From NCBI GenBank assembly GCA_016933155.1, contig JAFGBM010000012.1:1-64000 (forward strand): a stretch of 64,000 nt of DNA, written 5' to 3'. This document shows, piece by piece, positions 52,713 to 61,902 of this stretch. The position numbers and the translations under genes were made by a program. Below the pieces are notes generated by a model. That model saw nothing but the letters and a program-made list of their open reading frames with translations. It was not told the DNA's origin and searched no databases. This stretch comes from Demequinaceae bacterium (GTDB taxonomy: Bacteria; Actinomycetota; Actinomycetes; Actinomycetales; Demequinaceae). The first letter of the stretch is position 1; the number at the start of each line of letters is the position of its first letter.

Positions 52713-53443
52713 TACGTCTCCCTGATGAGGATGCGGCCGCATTCTTCGCATCGGAGGACGGTGTCGTCGGGCATGGTGGCGATGGAGGCCAGGGTGCCGT
52801 TGTCGATCTTGACGTGGCACCCGCTGCACTGCCCCGCCAGGAGGGCGGCGGCCCCGACCCCCTCATGGGAGGCCCGCAGCTTCTCGTAGAGATCCAGGAG
52901 CCCCTGGTCGAACCCCTCCAGGAGCGGGGCGCGCTCGGAGGCGAGTCGCGCCAGTTCTCCGTCGATCTCCGCGAAGGCCGCGTCCCGCTCGGCTGCGAGC
53001 ACCTCGAGTCGGGTGTGGATCTCGTCGATCTCGGCCTTGACCTCCGCGAGCGCCGCCTCGGCGGCCTCGAGCCGCTCCATGGCGTCGAGTTCGACATCCT
53101 CGAGGTCGGACCGCCGCTTGGCGAGCGCTTCGATCTCGCTCTGGAGGGCCTGGAGGTCTTTCGGCGTTCCCTGCCCCGATTGGAGGCGCGCCGCGTCCCT
53201 GTCTGAGCGGTCCCGGATGGATTGCACGTCGTCCTCGGCCTTCGTGACCTCGCGGCGGAGGTCGGACACTTCCGTCGTCCTGGCCACCAGGTCGTCGTGG
53301 AGCGCCTTCTCCCGCTCTTCGAGCTCCGCTATAGAGGCGAGGGCCGGGAGGCTTGTCCGCCGATGGGTCGCCTGCAGCGCCTCGGAGTCGAGGGCCTGGA
53401 TGTCCAGGAGCCTCTGTTGGTCAGAGGCGGGGGCGGTGGGCAT
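52712..53443 (-). CDS. C4-type zinc ribbon, coiled-coil protein
   Basis: 243 aa: a long coiled coil (residues about 30-195, rich in Glu/Ala/Leu/Arg) followed by a zf-RING_7 zinc ribbon with CSGCHVKI and LRCEECGRIL. Conserved upstream of RNase H in actinomycetes (Rv2229c position). Function not established; the coil suggests scaffolding or nucleic-acid interaction. 9 bp separate it from the upstream Nif3 gene. Confidence 0.9.
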   Translation of the reverse strand: MPTAPASDQQRLLDIQALDSEALQATHRRTSLPALASIAELEEREKALHDDLVARTTEVSDLRREVTKAEDDVQSIRDRSDRDAARLQSGQGTPKDLQALQSEIEALAKRRSDLEDVELDAMERLEAAEAALAEVKAEIDEIHTRLEVLAAERDAAFAEIDGELARLASERAPLLEGFDQGLLDLYEKLRASHEGVGAAALLAGQCSGCHVKIDNGTLASIATMPDDTVLRCEECGRILIRET

Positions 53444-53452
53444 GGTGCTCCT

Positions 53453-54280
53453 TCAGTTGTCTATTCCGCCGAACCGCGCGGTCCAGGGGTCGGTTCGGAT
53501 GGTGCTGACGATGGTCTCGACTCCGGCGGCGGCGGCCAGTTCCTCTGCGGCGGTCCGGAGCCATACCCATTCCGAGGCGAAGTGGCTGAGGTCGACGAGC
53601 GCGGGGCGGCCGTCTCCGAGCAGGGCGTGTTCCCTGGCCTCGGAGGCCGGGTGGTGCCTGAGGTCGGCGGTGACGTACACGTCCGCACCGGAGGCCCGGA
53701 CGGCGTCGAAGAATTTGTCCCCCGAGCCCGCGAGCACGGCTACCTTCTGGATCTGGAGGGCGAGGTCGCCGGCCACTCGGACCCCCTGGACGGTTGCGGG
53801 GATGGCGTCGGAGACGGCCTGGGCGAAGTCCCCGAGCGGGAGGGCCTTGGGAAGCCGCCCGACCCGTCCGATTCCGAGCGTCGGCTCCTCCGGATGCGGG
53901 ATCAGGGGTGTCGACTCTTGGAGCCCGACCGCGACGGCGAGGGCTTCCGCCACTCCGCCTAGGACGGCGTCGGCGTTCGTGTGGGCGGTGTAGAGGGCGA
54001 CGCTCGCTCCGATGAGGCGATGGACCACCGCCCCCTTGGTGGTGTCGGCCGCGACGGAGTGCACGCCTCGGAGGAGCAGGGGGTGGATGGACACGACCAT
54101 CTGGGCGCCCATGGAGATCGCCTCGTCGGCTACGGCCATGACGGGATCGACGGCGAAGAGGATGCGGGTGACGTCCGCCTTCGGGTCGCCGACGGAGAGG
54201 CCGACGCGGTCCCAGTCCTCGGCGAGATGGGGCGGGTAGCGGCGGTCGAGGATGTCGACGATTTCCCGCACGGTGGCCAT
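53453..54280 (-). CDS. Nif3-like dinuclear metal-centre protein
   Basis: 275-aa NIF3/DUF34 family protein forming hexameric rings with a dimetal site; some members are GTP cyclohydrolase-like, but the general role is unclear. Motifs: DWDRVGLSVGD near residue 22, SIHPLLLRG (His ligand), and YTAHTNADAVLGG (His/Asp ligands). TAGCCT ends 6 nt before ATG 54280: leaderless. Starts the Nif3-zinc ribbon-rnhA-phosphatase operon. Confidence 0.92.
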   Translation of the reverse strand: MATVREIVDILDRRYPPHLAEDWDRVGLSVGDPKADVTRILFAVDPVMAVADEAISMGAQMVVSIHPLLLRGVHSVAADTTKGAVVHRLIGASVALYTAHTNADAVLGGVAEALAVAVGLQESTPLIPHPEEPTLGIGRVGRLPKALPLGDFAQAVSDAIPATVQGVRVAGDLALQIQKVAVLAGSGDKFFDAVRASGADVYVTADLRHHPASEAREHALLGDGRPALVDLSHFASEWVWLRTAAEELAAAAGVETIVSTIRTDPWTARFGGIDN

Positions 54281-54337
54281 GGGCCCAGGCTACCCGGTTC
54301 GGCCTGCCGACGCGGCGGTCGCCCTAGAGTGAGAGAC

Positions 54338-55060
54338 GTGAACCCGAGTCGTGGATTGTCGGTGGTGGTGCTCCTCGCCTCGCTGTCGCTCACCGCGTGC
54401 GGGACTCCCGCGGTCGATTGCGGTTCGATCGTCACCGAGCCGACGGGCGTCACGACGACGGGCGATCTCCCCTACTATCCCCGTGAGGCTGTCGACTACT
54501 TCACCGAGATCGCCTTCGGGGCGGAATTCGGCTCGAGCCCCGGCGAGATCCACCGATGGATGGAGGATGTCACGATCGCCGTCCATGGCGACCCCTCCGC
54601 GATCGACAAGGCCACCCTGTGCCAGGTGATCTCCGAGATCAACGCCCTCTCTCAGACGGTCGAGGTCTCGATCGTCGGGTCCGGCCAGAACGTCGACCTC
54701 TACTTCGTTCCCGAGTCTCGTTTCCCGAGCATCGAACCCAACTACCGGCCGGGCAATGTGGGATTCTTCTGGACCTGGTGGGACGAGACCGGAACCCTCA
54801 CGAAGGCGCGGATCCTCGTATCGACCTCCGATGACATCAATCAGAAGCAACGGAACCACATCATCCGGGAAGAGGTCACCCAAGCCCTCGGCCTGATGAA
54901 CGACTCCTACACCCATGAGGACAGCATCTTCTATCAGCCATGGAGCGAGGTTCAGAAATATTCGGACCTGGACAAGATGGTGATCGAGATCCTGTACCTG
55001 CCGGAGATCGCACCGGGGATGACGGTCGAGGAGGCCCGCGAGGTCATCCCCTACCGGTGA
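54338..55060 (+). CDS. DUF2927 lipoprotein
   Basis: 240 aa. Lipobox LSLTAC with Cys21, then a DUF2927-like domain with the conserved IREEVTQALGLMNDSYTHEDSIFY segment near residue 178. The family has a protease-like core, but the usual His of the H-E pair reads Arg-Glu here, so activity is doubtful. TAGAGT ends 7 nt before GTG 54338 (leaderless). Diverges from Nif3 and converges on the ROK gene. Confidence 0.8.
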   Translation: MNPSRGLSVVVLLASLSLTACGTPAVDCGSIVTEPTGVTTTGDLPYYPREAVDYFTEIAFGAEFGSSPGEIHRWMEDVTIAVHGDPSAIDKATLCQVISEINALSQTVEVSIVGSGQNVDLYFVPESRFPSIEPNYRPGNVGFFWTWWDETGTLTKARILVSTSDDINQKQRNHIIREEVTQALGLMNDSYTHEDSIFYQPWSEVQKYSDLDKMVIEILYLPEIAPGMTVEEAREVIPYR

Positions 55061-55082
55061 CGACGGCGACGCCAGCCTAGGG

Positions 55083-56315
55083 CTAGGCCGCGGGAGGACC
55101 GCCGTACGCGAGGGGAAGCGCGACACCGGCGGGGTCGCGGAGCAGGGGGGTGAACGCGAGTTCGGCGGAGCCCAGAAGCGGAAGCGGGGTCCGAAGGGTC
55201 GCGCGTTCGATCCGGACGTTCTCCGCCAGCGGGGCGAAGGACGATTCGTAGACCTTCCGTCTCACGAGGTCCGGGAAGGCCGCTTCGAGGGATCCGAGGA
55301 ACCCGCCGAGGAGCACCACCTCGGGGTTGAACACCGAGATGAAGTTGGCGATGGCCTCGGCGAGGACGTTGATCTGCCTTTCCGCCTCGAGGAGGAGTCC
55401 CCGGTCCGTCGTGGTCGTGAGCACGGAGTCGAGGTCGTAGAGGTCCACCGGGTCCCCCGACATCGCCTCGCGCAGCCGAAGGAAGTTGACCTCGGTCTCG
55501 AGGCATCCCAGGCGCCCGCAGTGGCAGCGGAGCGATCCCTCGCTCACGACCGTGTGGCCGAGTTCCGCGGCGTAGCCATCCTCGCCGACCAGGGGGACCC
55601 CGGCCACCATCACCCCACCGCCGATGCCCACGAGGAACCCGTTGAGGTAGACGAGGTTGCTCACTCCCCTTCCCGCCCCGTACAGCGACTCGGAGATCAT
55701 CGCGACGCTCGCGTCGTTCCCCGCGAACGTCGGGAGGCCGAGGGCCCTCGACACGTGTTCGGCGAAGGGCTCGCTGGTCCAGTCCAGGTAGGGGGCCCTC
55801 CTCACCAGGCCGTCCCGATTGCGGACGAGCCCGGGGATGGCAAGGCCGACTCCGATGACGCGATAGTCCCTTTCCAGCTCCTCCCCCATGCCCTTGACGA
55901 GGTCGACGGTGACGTCGATGGCCTCACGTGGGGAGGGTTTGCGGTCCAAGGCGTGTCGCACCCGCTTGTGGACCACGCCGCCCAGTCCGACCAGGCCTAG
56001 GGTGAGCGCTTCGACGTCGGGGTTGACGACGAGGGCGGAGACCTTGGAATTCGGATGCACGATCGGGCTCGGTCGGCCCCGCTGGGCCTGCTCCTCCGGC
56101 GGAGTCTCGTACGCGAGGCCCAACTCCACGAGTTCGGTGACGAGGGCGCCGACGGTCGATCGGTTGAGTTGGGTGCGGCGAGTGACTTCCGACCGCGACA
56201 TGGGGTCGTGGTGATGAATCGTCGTCAACACGGTCGAGAGGTTGTGCCGCCGTGTTCCGTCGTTGCCGCTCCCGATCCCGGCCCTCAAAGACCGCGAAGC
56301 CCGCGATGCACTCAC
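55083..56315 (-). CDS. ROK-family transcriptional repressor
   Basis: 410 aa. Winged helix-turn-helix (SRSEVTRRTQLNRSTVGALVTELVELGL, residues about 40-67) followed by a ROK sugar-kinase-like domain with GVGLAIPG, the zinc motif CHCGRLGCLE and VFNPEVVLLGG. XylR/NagC-type repressors of this kind sense a sugar or sugar phosphate. It is the last gene of the ABC transporter unit (43-bp gap), which it presumably controls. Confidence 0.93.
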   Translation of the reverse strand: MSASRASRSLRAGIGSGNDGTRRHNLSTVLTTIHHHDPMSRSEVTRRTQLNRSTVGALVTELVELGLAYETPPEEQAQRGRPSPIVHPNSKVSALVVNPDVEALTLGLVGLGGVVHKRVRHALDRKPSPREAIDVTVDLVKGMGEELERDYRVIGVGLAIPGLVRNRDGLVRRAPYLDWTSEPFAEHVSRALGLPTFAGNDASVAMISESLYGAGRGVSNLVYLNGFLVGIGGGVMVAGVPLVGEDGYAAELGHTVVSEGSLRCHCGRLGCLETEVNFLRLREAMSGDPVDLYDLDSVLTTTTDRGLLLEAERQINVLAEAIANFISVFNPEVVLLGGFLGSLEAAFPDLVRRKVYESSFAPLAENVRIERATLRTPLPLLGSAELAFTPLLRDPAGVALPLAYGGPPAA

Positions 56316-56358
56316 CGGAAACCGGCCTCTCTTCGATTGGGCACGGGTACTAGATTAG

Positions 56359-57561
56359 CTATCTATCGCCGGCCCTGCGACGGTTCGTGACGTCGAAGGC
56401 GACGGCCAAGAGAAGCACCAGTCCCTTGATGACCTGCTGCCACGCCGAATCGACTCCCATGATCGAGAGCCCCTGGTTGAGCACGCCCATGATGAGCGCC
56501 CCGGTGACTGTACCGGAGATCCTCCCGACACCGCCCTGGACCGCTGCTCCGCCGATGAAGACGGCCGCGATGGCATCGAGCTCGTAGAAGGTCCCCGCGC
56601 TCGAGACCGCGCCCGCCGCCCGCGCCGTCGAGACGATCCCCGCGAGCGCCGCGAGCACGCCGATGTTGACGAAGATGTAGAAGTCGACCTTCTTCGTCTT
56701 GACGCCCGACATGACGGCGGCGAAGCGGTTGCCACCCATGGCGTAGATGTGGCGGCCGAAGACGGTCCGGTTGAGGACGAAGGTGTAGGCGACCACGAGG
56801 ACCGAGAGCACGATGAGGATGTAGGGCGTGCCCCGGTAACCCGAGAGGAGGTAGGCGAAGTAGAAGATGATGGCACCGATGGCGGCGTTCTTGAAGATGA
56901 AGAGGGCGAGGGGCGTCCGTGGAAGCCCCCGTGCCTTGAGTTTGCCTCGGGCGCGCATCTGAGCGACGACCATTCCCGCGATCGCGATCAGACCGATCAG
57001 GATGGTGAGGACGTCTCGTCCGTCGGCGAAATGCCCCAACCATGCCGGCATCCACCGCGCTCCGACCGCGACGAATCCCTCGGGAAGCCCCCCGATCGTG
57101 CCACCGGTCAGGAAGATGATGGCGAGCCCACGGAAGAGGAGCATGCCCGCCAGCGTGACGATGAACGCCGGTATCCCGACGTAGGCCACCCAGAAGCCTT
57201 GCCATATTCCCACGAGCGCACCCGCGAGCAGCGCGATCACGATCGCCAGGGGCCACGGCATTCCCCAGTCCTTGATCGCCAAAGCAACGATGGCTCCGAT
57301 CATGGCGACCAGGGACCCGACCGAAAGGTCGATGTGCCCAGCGATGATGACCATGACCATGCCGACCGCGAGGATGACGACATACGCGTTCTGCATGATG
57401 AGGTTGTTGACGTTGCCCGAGTAGAGCAACTTTCCGTGGGTCATGAATTGGAAGAACATCACGATAACGACGAGGGCACCAAGGAGCCCATAGTCTCGAA
57501 CATTGACGCCTCCACCGCGCACGCGGCCCAGGACATTTGCTTTCTTGACCATCTCAGCCAC
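56359..57561 (-). CDS. mmsB: Monosaccharide ABC transporter permease
   Basis: 400-aa inner-membrane permease of the carbohydrate-uptake-2 class, most like the multiple-monosaccharide type (MmsB/GguB, XylH). About ten transmembrane helices; characteristic GHIDLSVGSLVAM near residue 75, IWQGFWVAYVGIPAFIVTLAGM, and GGAAVQGGVGRISGTVTGALIMGVLNQGL. GTG 57561 is 9 nt after GGAGGG and 3 bp after the ATPase stop. The exact sugar cannot be told from sequence. Confidence 0.92.
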   Translation of the reverse strand: MAEMVKKANVLGRVRGGGVNVRDYGLLGALVVIVMFFQFMTHGKLLYSGNVNNLIMQNAYVVILAVGMVMVIIAGHIDLSVGSLVAMIGAIVALAIKDWGMPWPLAIVIALLAGALVGIWQGFWVAYVGIPAFIVTLAGMLLFRGLAIIFLTGGTIGGLPEGFVAVGARWMPAWLGHFADGRDVLTILIGLIAIAGMVVAQMRARGKLKARGLPRTPLALFIFKNAAIGAIIFYFAYLLSGYRGTPYILIVLSVLVVAYTFVLNRTVFGRHIYAMGGNRFAAVMSGVKTKKVDFYIFVNIGVLAALAGIVSTARAAGAVSSAGTFYELDAIAAVFIGGAAVQGGVGRISGTVTGALIMGVLNQGLSIMGVDSAWQQVIKGLVLLLAVAFDVTNRRRAGDR

Positions 57562-57564
57562 GGC

Positions 57565-59100
57565 CTACTTCCCTCCTAGTGTCATCAGTTCCATCAGGTT
57601 TTCCTGAGTGGCGTCCTTGCGATCTCGCTGGCCCGTGATCCGGCCCTCCGAGATGGTGTATATGCGGTCGCAGATTCCGAGGAGCTCCGAGAGTTCAGAC
57701 GAGATGACGACCATCGCCTTTCCCTCTCCTGCAAGTTCGTTGATGAGCCCGTAGATCTCGTACTTGGCACCGACGTCCACACCGCGCGTCGGCTCGTCGA
57801 GCAGGAGGACGTCGGGAAGGGTGTGGAGCCACTTCGCGAGGAGCACCTTCTGTTGGTTCCCTCCCGAAAGCTTGCCGACGAGTTTGACCACGGTGTCGGT
57901 CTTGATGTTGAGGGCGGTGCGGAGCCTCTCCGCCTCCGCCGCCTCATCGTGGAGGTCGATGACCCCCCACTTCGAGAGGCTGCTGAGCCCCGCCCCGGAG
58001 ATGTTCGCCGCGACCGTTCCGATGAGGTTGAGGCCGAAGCGCTTGCGGTCCTCCGTGATGTAGGCGATCCCGTTGTCGATAGCGTCGTTGACGGTCCGGG
58101 TCGAGACCTCGTCGCCGTTCTTGAAGACCCTGCCGGAGATCTTCGTCCCATAGCGGCGTCCGAAGAGGCTCATCGCGAGTTCGGTTCGCCCGGCCCCCAT
58201 GAGCCCCGCCATGCCGACGATCTCGCCAGCCCGGACGGTGAAGGAAGCGTCGTCGACGACCTTCCGCTGGGTGTCGACGGGGTGATAGACGTTCCAGTTC
58301 TCGACCCGGAGGACTTCGTCGCCGATCTTCGGGGTCCGCGGCGGGTAGAGGTTGTCGAGCGACCGCCCCACCATCGAGCGGATCATCCGCGACTCGGAAT
58401 TGTCCTTGTCCTTCATGCTGAAGGTCTCGACGGTCTTGCCGTCGCGAAGCACAGTGATGGTGTCCGAGATCGCGCGGATCTCGGCCAGTTTGTGGGAGAT
58501 GATGATGCAGGTGATCCCGTGGTCTCGGAGTCCGCTGATGAGGCCGAGGAGGTGGGCGGAGTCTTCGTCGTTGAGGGCTGCGGTGGGCTCATCCAGGATG
58601 AGTAGCTTGACCTCCTTGGAGAACGCCTTCGCGATTTCGACGAGCTGCTGCTTCCCCACCCCGAGTTGGATGATCGGCGTCGTCGGCGCCTCCATCAAGC
58701 CGACGCGCTCTAGCAGAACCCTCGCGTCTTCATTGGTCTCGTTCCAGTCGATGATGCCGTGACTCGCGCGCTCGTTGCCCAGGAAGATGTTCTCCGCGAT
58801 GGACAGGTGGGGGCTGAGGGCGAGCTCCTGGTGGATGATGACGATCCCGTCTCTCTCGGAGTCGTTGATCGACCGATAGTCCGCCGTCTTGCCATCGAAC
58901 TCGATCGTGCCCTCGAACGAACCGTGGGGCCACACCCCGGAGAGCACGTTCATGAGCGTTGACTTGCCCGCGCCGTTCTCCCCTACGATTCCATGGACCT
59001 GACCGCGATTCACCGAAAGGCTGACATCGGTCAGGGCGTTGACGCCTCCGAAGCTTTTGGTGATGTCGGTCATCCGCAAGATGACGTCGTTGTCCTTCAA
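57565..59100 (-). CDS. mmsA: Monosaccharide ABC transporter ATPase (two NBDs)
   Basis: 511 aa with two ATP-binding cassettes as in sugar importers of the MmsA/GguA/XylG type. N-terminal: Walker A GENGAGKSTLM, signature LGVGKQQLVEIAKA, Walker B LLILDEPTAALN. C-terminal: degenerate A site (GLMGAGRTELA), signature LSGGNQQKVLLAKWL, LLLDEPTRGVD. TTG 59100 is proposed as start (GGAGAG 6 nt before), giving the usual family length; the open frame upstream runs into the intergenic hairpin. Confidence 0.92.
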   Translation of the reverse strand: MKDNDVILRMTDITKSFGGVNALTDVSLSVNRGQVHGIVGENGAGKSTLMNVLSGVWPHGSFEGTIEFDGKTADYRSINDSERDGIVIIHQELALSPHLSIAENIFLGNERASHGIIDWNETNEDARVLLERVGLMEAPTTPIIQLGVGKQQLVEIAKAFSKEVKLLILDEPTAALNDEDSAHLLGLISGLRDHGITCIIISHKLAEIRAISDTITVLRDGKTVETFSMKDKDNSESRMIRSMVGRSLDNLYPPRTPKIGDEVLRVENWNVYHPVDTQRKVVDDASFTVRAGEIVGMAGLMGAGRTELAMSLFGRRYGTKISGRVFKNGDEVSTRTVNDAIDNGIAYITEDRKRFGLNLIGTVAANISGAGLSSLSKWGVIDLHDEAAEAERLRTALNIKTDTVVKLVGKLSGGNQQKVLLAKWLHTLPDVLLLDEPTRGVDVGAKYEIYGLINELAGEGKAMVVISSELSELLGICDRIYTISEGRITGQRDRKDATQENLMELMTLGGK

Positions 59101-59124
59101 CTCCCACTCTCCCTGAGACTTAGG

Positions 59125-59163
59125 GGTGCGGTGGCCGGGTGGGTTGCACCCGGCCACCGCACC
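59125..59163 (-). promoter_or_regulatory. 17-bp hairpin between binding-protein and ATPase genes
   Basis: Perfect 17-bp stem (59125-59141 with 59147-59163) and a 5-nt loop, 14 bp after the binding-protein stop and 25 bp before the ATPase start. There is no clear T-run in the direction of transcription, so a partial terminator or a 3'-end stabiliser that gives more binding protein than ATPase is likely. Confidence 0.85.
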
Positions 59164-59176
59164 TGTGCCTACGAAT

Positions 59177-60289
59177 CTACAAGCCCACGTCGGCCGGCTT
59201 GAGGAACCCGGAGTCGATGAGCTTCGACTGAACCTGGTCCTTCACGACGACCTCGGGGGTAATGAGGAAGGAGGGGACAACCTTCACTCCATTGTCGTAG
59301 GTGGTGGTGTCGTTCACTTCAACTTCCTCACCGGCGATGATCGACTGGATCATGGTGTGGACGCGAGCACCGAGGGTGCGGGTGTCCTTCCAGACCGTCA
59401 TCGACTGCATGTCGGCAAGGATGTTAATCACGCTCGCCTTGTCGCCATCCTGACCCGTAACGATGGGCCAGTCGACGCCGGGCGTGTATCCGTTTCCGGC
59501 CAGAGCGGCCGAGATGCCCTGAGCGAGCGAGTCGTTCGGGGAGAGGACCACGTCGACCTTGTCATCGGTGTAGAACGAGCTCAGACGGTTTTCCATCTCA
59601 GCCTGTGCGGTAGCCGTCTTCCATTCAAGGATGCCGATGGACGCCCACTCGTCGTTGCTCGCAGGCGACTTGCCCGACTGCACAACAAGCTGTCCGCTCT
59701 GGACGTAGGGAAGAAGAACATCCCACGCACCAGCGAAGAAGTACCGAGCGTTGTTGTCATCGGGGCTACCGGCGAAGGGTTCAAGGTTGAACGGTCCCGC
59801 ATCATTGGCGAGGTCGAGCTGCTCTTCGATGAACTCGCCCTGGAGCGTGCCCACCGAGTAGTTGTCGAACGTGGCGTAGTAGTCGACGTTCGGCGACCCG
59901 TTGATGAGCCGGTCGTACGCGATGACCACGACACCTTCGGCGGCAGCATCCTCAAGAACCGGACCCAGCAGGGTGCCGTCGATCGAGGCGATCACGAGGA
60001 TCTTCGCGCCGTTGGCGATCATGTTCTGGAGTTGGGAGATCTGCTGGTCAGTCTTGTTGTCGGCGTACTGGAGGTCGACGGTGCACCCGTCGGCCTCGAG
60101 AAGGGCCTGAAGGCCCTCGCCGTCGTTGATCCACCGCTCGAGACTGCGCGTGGGCATCGCAATGCCGACGTTGCACTCCGTTCCGGTGGAATCGCTGTTG
60201 TCTGGTTCTGCCGCCGTGGAACACGACGACAGCAAGAGCGCGGCGCCACTGACGGCAACGAGCCCGAGAACACTCTTTCTTGCTGACAT
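59177..60289 (-). CDS. chvE: Monosaccharide-binding lipoprotein (ChvE-like)
   Basis: 370 aa. Lipobox LLLSSC with Cys23, then a type I periplasmic-binding fold: CNVGIAMPTRSLERWINDGEGL, a VDLQYADNKTDQQISQLQNMIANG segment, LVIASIDG, VIAYDRLINGSPNVDYYATFDN and VDVVLSPNDSLAQG. Closest in pattern to multiple-monosaccharide/ChvE or xylose binders. First gene of the transporter unit with its own promoter; composition looks a little less GC-rich than neighbours. GGAAGGGA lies about 12 nt before the ATG, rather far. Confidence 0.93.
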   Translation of the reverse strand: MSARKSVLGLVAVSGAALLLSSCSTAAEPDNSDSTGTECNVGIAMPTRSLERWINDGEGLQALLEADGCTVDLQYADNKTDQQISQLQNMIANGAKILVIASIDGTLLGPVLEDAAAEGVVVIAYDRLINGSPNVDYYATFDNYSVGTLQGEFIEEQLDLANDAGPFNLEPFAGSPDDNNARYFFAGAWDVLLPYVQSGQLVVQSGKSPASNDEWASIGILEWKTATAQAEMENRLSSFYTDDKVDVVLSPNDSLAQGISAALAGNGYTPGVDWPIVTGQDGDKASVINILADMQSMTVWKDTRTLGARVHTMIQSIIAGEEVEVNDTTTYDNGVKVVPSFLITPEVVVKDQVQSKLIDSGFLKPADVGL

Positions 60290-60863
60290 GTGTTGTGCGT
60301 TCCCTTCCTCATCATTTTCTTCTGGCTGGACATCGGTGTCCGCACCCACCGCCTGAGCCGAAACCACTGGGGAGCACCTTCGAGTCACGCGACGCCACGA
60401 GTGCTTGCGGTGCGGCCTGGAGGGGCGGAGGATGTCCTGCCGCTTCCTTCAGGTCCGCCCTACTTTTGTGGACGGATCGAACATATACTAAGTCCTGAGC
60501 CCCGGCAAGTGTCTCGTGGAATCCCGTGATTTGCCGTGCCCGATTCGTCCCTTTACGATGTTTTTAGACGCGGAAATGAGGCCGAATCGAGACCATCTTG
60601 GCGGCCCTCAAGCCGGAGTCCACGCATCGATCCGAGGTCCGGAAGGGCCATATGTTGTAACACACAACCTTGAAGCGGGCTCCTGGCTGGCATGGGGACT
60701 GCTCCTGCCCCCAGGGCCGGCACGCGGGGAGGATTTCGCCTTCGGCCCGTCGACGATCGGATGGGGCACTCGGGTCCCGTGGGGGTGGCATCCTGGGTGA
60801 TGGGGGTAGACGGAACGGGCCGGAATGCGACCCGGACACACACGTCCTTGGACTCCGGTCAAA
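60290..60863. other. 574-bp intergenic region
   Basis: Holds the leader and promoter of the ABC operon (up to about 60508). Beyond that, to the tRNA-Val gene, I see no convincing gene: the 94-aa open frame at 60516-60800 has no ribosome-binding site or family match. A GTTGT-aacac-ACAAC inverted repeat lies near 60654. A T-rich patch near 60558 is unexplained. Confidence 0.6.
60480..60508 (-). promoter_or_regulatory. Promoter of the sugar ABC operon
   Basis: On the minus strand, TTGCCG (60503-60508) and TATGTT (60480-60485) are separated by exactly 17 bp. This is the best sigma-A-like promoter upstream of the binding-protein gene and implies a leader of about 185 nt. Confidence 0.65.
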
Positions 60864-60940
60864 TGGTGGGCCCGACCGGATTCGAACCGATGACACCTGC
60901 GGTGTAAACGCAGTGCTCTAACCAACTGAGCTACGGGCCC
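60864..60940 (-). tRNA. tRNA-Val (anticodon UAC)
   Basis: Cloverleaf on the minus strand: acceptor GGGCCCG pairs perfectly with CGGGCCC, D arm GCTC/GAGC, anticodon stem CTGCG/CGCAG with loop TTTACAC (anticodon UAC), T arm with TTCGAAT, discriminator A and an encoded CCA. Length 77 nt with CCA. Confidence 0.97.
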
Positions 60941-61002
60941 GCCCCCATTGTTCCATCCCCGTGCGTTAGGCTCGTGCCAAGCATTCATATAAAGGAGACA
61001 AC

Positions 61003-61815
61003 ATGGCAAACAAGCCGACAAAGAAGGTTGTTCGGGTCGAACGCAAGGAGTCGAAGCCTCCGAGCGAGCCGACCTGGAAGCCCACAGCCGAAGCCAAGGG
61101 CAAGGCCACCCGGCTCCGCCTTATTGCGATGCTGCTGTGGTTGGTGGCCATCGCGGGCGAAGCCGCGACCATCATCTGGGTGCTCAACCCCGAGGACACC
61201 GTAGACGAGGCCGGCGCCACCGTCGCTGGCGAGGTCAACATGGTCCTGCTCATCGCGGCGATCGTCGTCATCGGCATCCTCGCGATCATCGGCTCGGTGC
61301 TGTGGAAGAAGGCCAACAGGGCCGACCCGGCCAAGCGCTCCGAACCCATCCGCTTCTGGATCCAGAACCAGCTCGGGCTCATCATCTCGATCATCGCGTT
61401 CCTGCCGTTGATCGTCCTGATCTTCCTGAACAAGGACATGGACAGCAAGCAGAAGGGGATCGCCGGCAGCATCGCCATCGTGGTCGCGCTCGTCGCCGCC
61501 TACTTCGGCATGTCGTTCGACTCCCCGTCCGTAGAGCAGTACACCGCAGAGACTCAGCGGGTCATCGAACTCACGGGTGAGGACCTCGTCGTCTGGACGA
61601 CGTTCGGCGACTACTACCACCTGTGCGAGGACGTTCCGGCCGTCAACCTCGAGTCGTCCGACCCGCAGATCTTCAAGGGCACGGTGGGTGACGCACACGC
61701 CTACGGGAAGAAGGGCATCACCCTGGAGCTCCCGGAGGAGCTTGCGGCGTGCGGGCTTCCGATCCCCGAGAACGTCGACGAAATCGTCGAAGAGATCCGC
61801 CAGGAGCGCGAATAG
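61003..61815 (+). CDS. Four-helix membrane protein with C-terminal soluble domain
   Basis: 270 aa. Lys-rich cytoplasmic N-terminus (1-35), helices near 38-62, 78-98, 123-145 and 151-170, then a soluble domain of about 95 residues containing VVWTTFGDYYHLC and an acidic end. Similar VW-T-x-x-G-x-x-YH domains occur in actinobacterial membrane proteins of unknown role. AAAGGAGA precedes the ATG. Diverges from tRNA-Val. Confidence 0.8.
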   Translation: MANKPTKKVVRVERKESKPPSEPTWKPTAEAKGKATRLRLIAMLLWLVAIAGEAATIIWVLNPEDTVDEAGATVAGEVNMVLLIAAIVVIGILAIIGSVLWKKANRADPAKRSEPIRFWIQNQLGLIISIIAFLPLIVLIFLNKDMDSKQKGIAGSIAIVVALVAAYFGMSFDSPSVEQYTAETQRVIELTGEDLVVWTTFGDYYHLCEDVPAVNLESSDPQIFKGTVGDAHAYGKKGITLELPEELAACGLPIPENVDEIVEEIRQERE

Positions 61816-61838
61816 CATCTACTTCGACGGAAAGCATT

Positions 61839-61868
61839 GAGGAGGCCGCCCAACCGGGCGGCCTCCTC
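61839..61868. terminator. Bidirectional hairpin terminator
   Basis: Perfect 13-bp stem (61839-61851 with 61856-61868), AACC loop. It ends the rightward membrane-protein gene and the leftward ahpE-tRNA transcript. Confidence 0.9.
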
Positions 61869-61902
61869 TGGCGTCTGGGCGCAACGAACCACCACCCACT
61901 AG

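Noticed and set aside
60516-60800. 94-aa plus-strand frame in the ABC-tRNA gap
   Set aside because: No start signal, no family resemblance, Pro/Gly-rich shadow-like composition.
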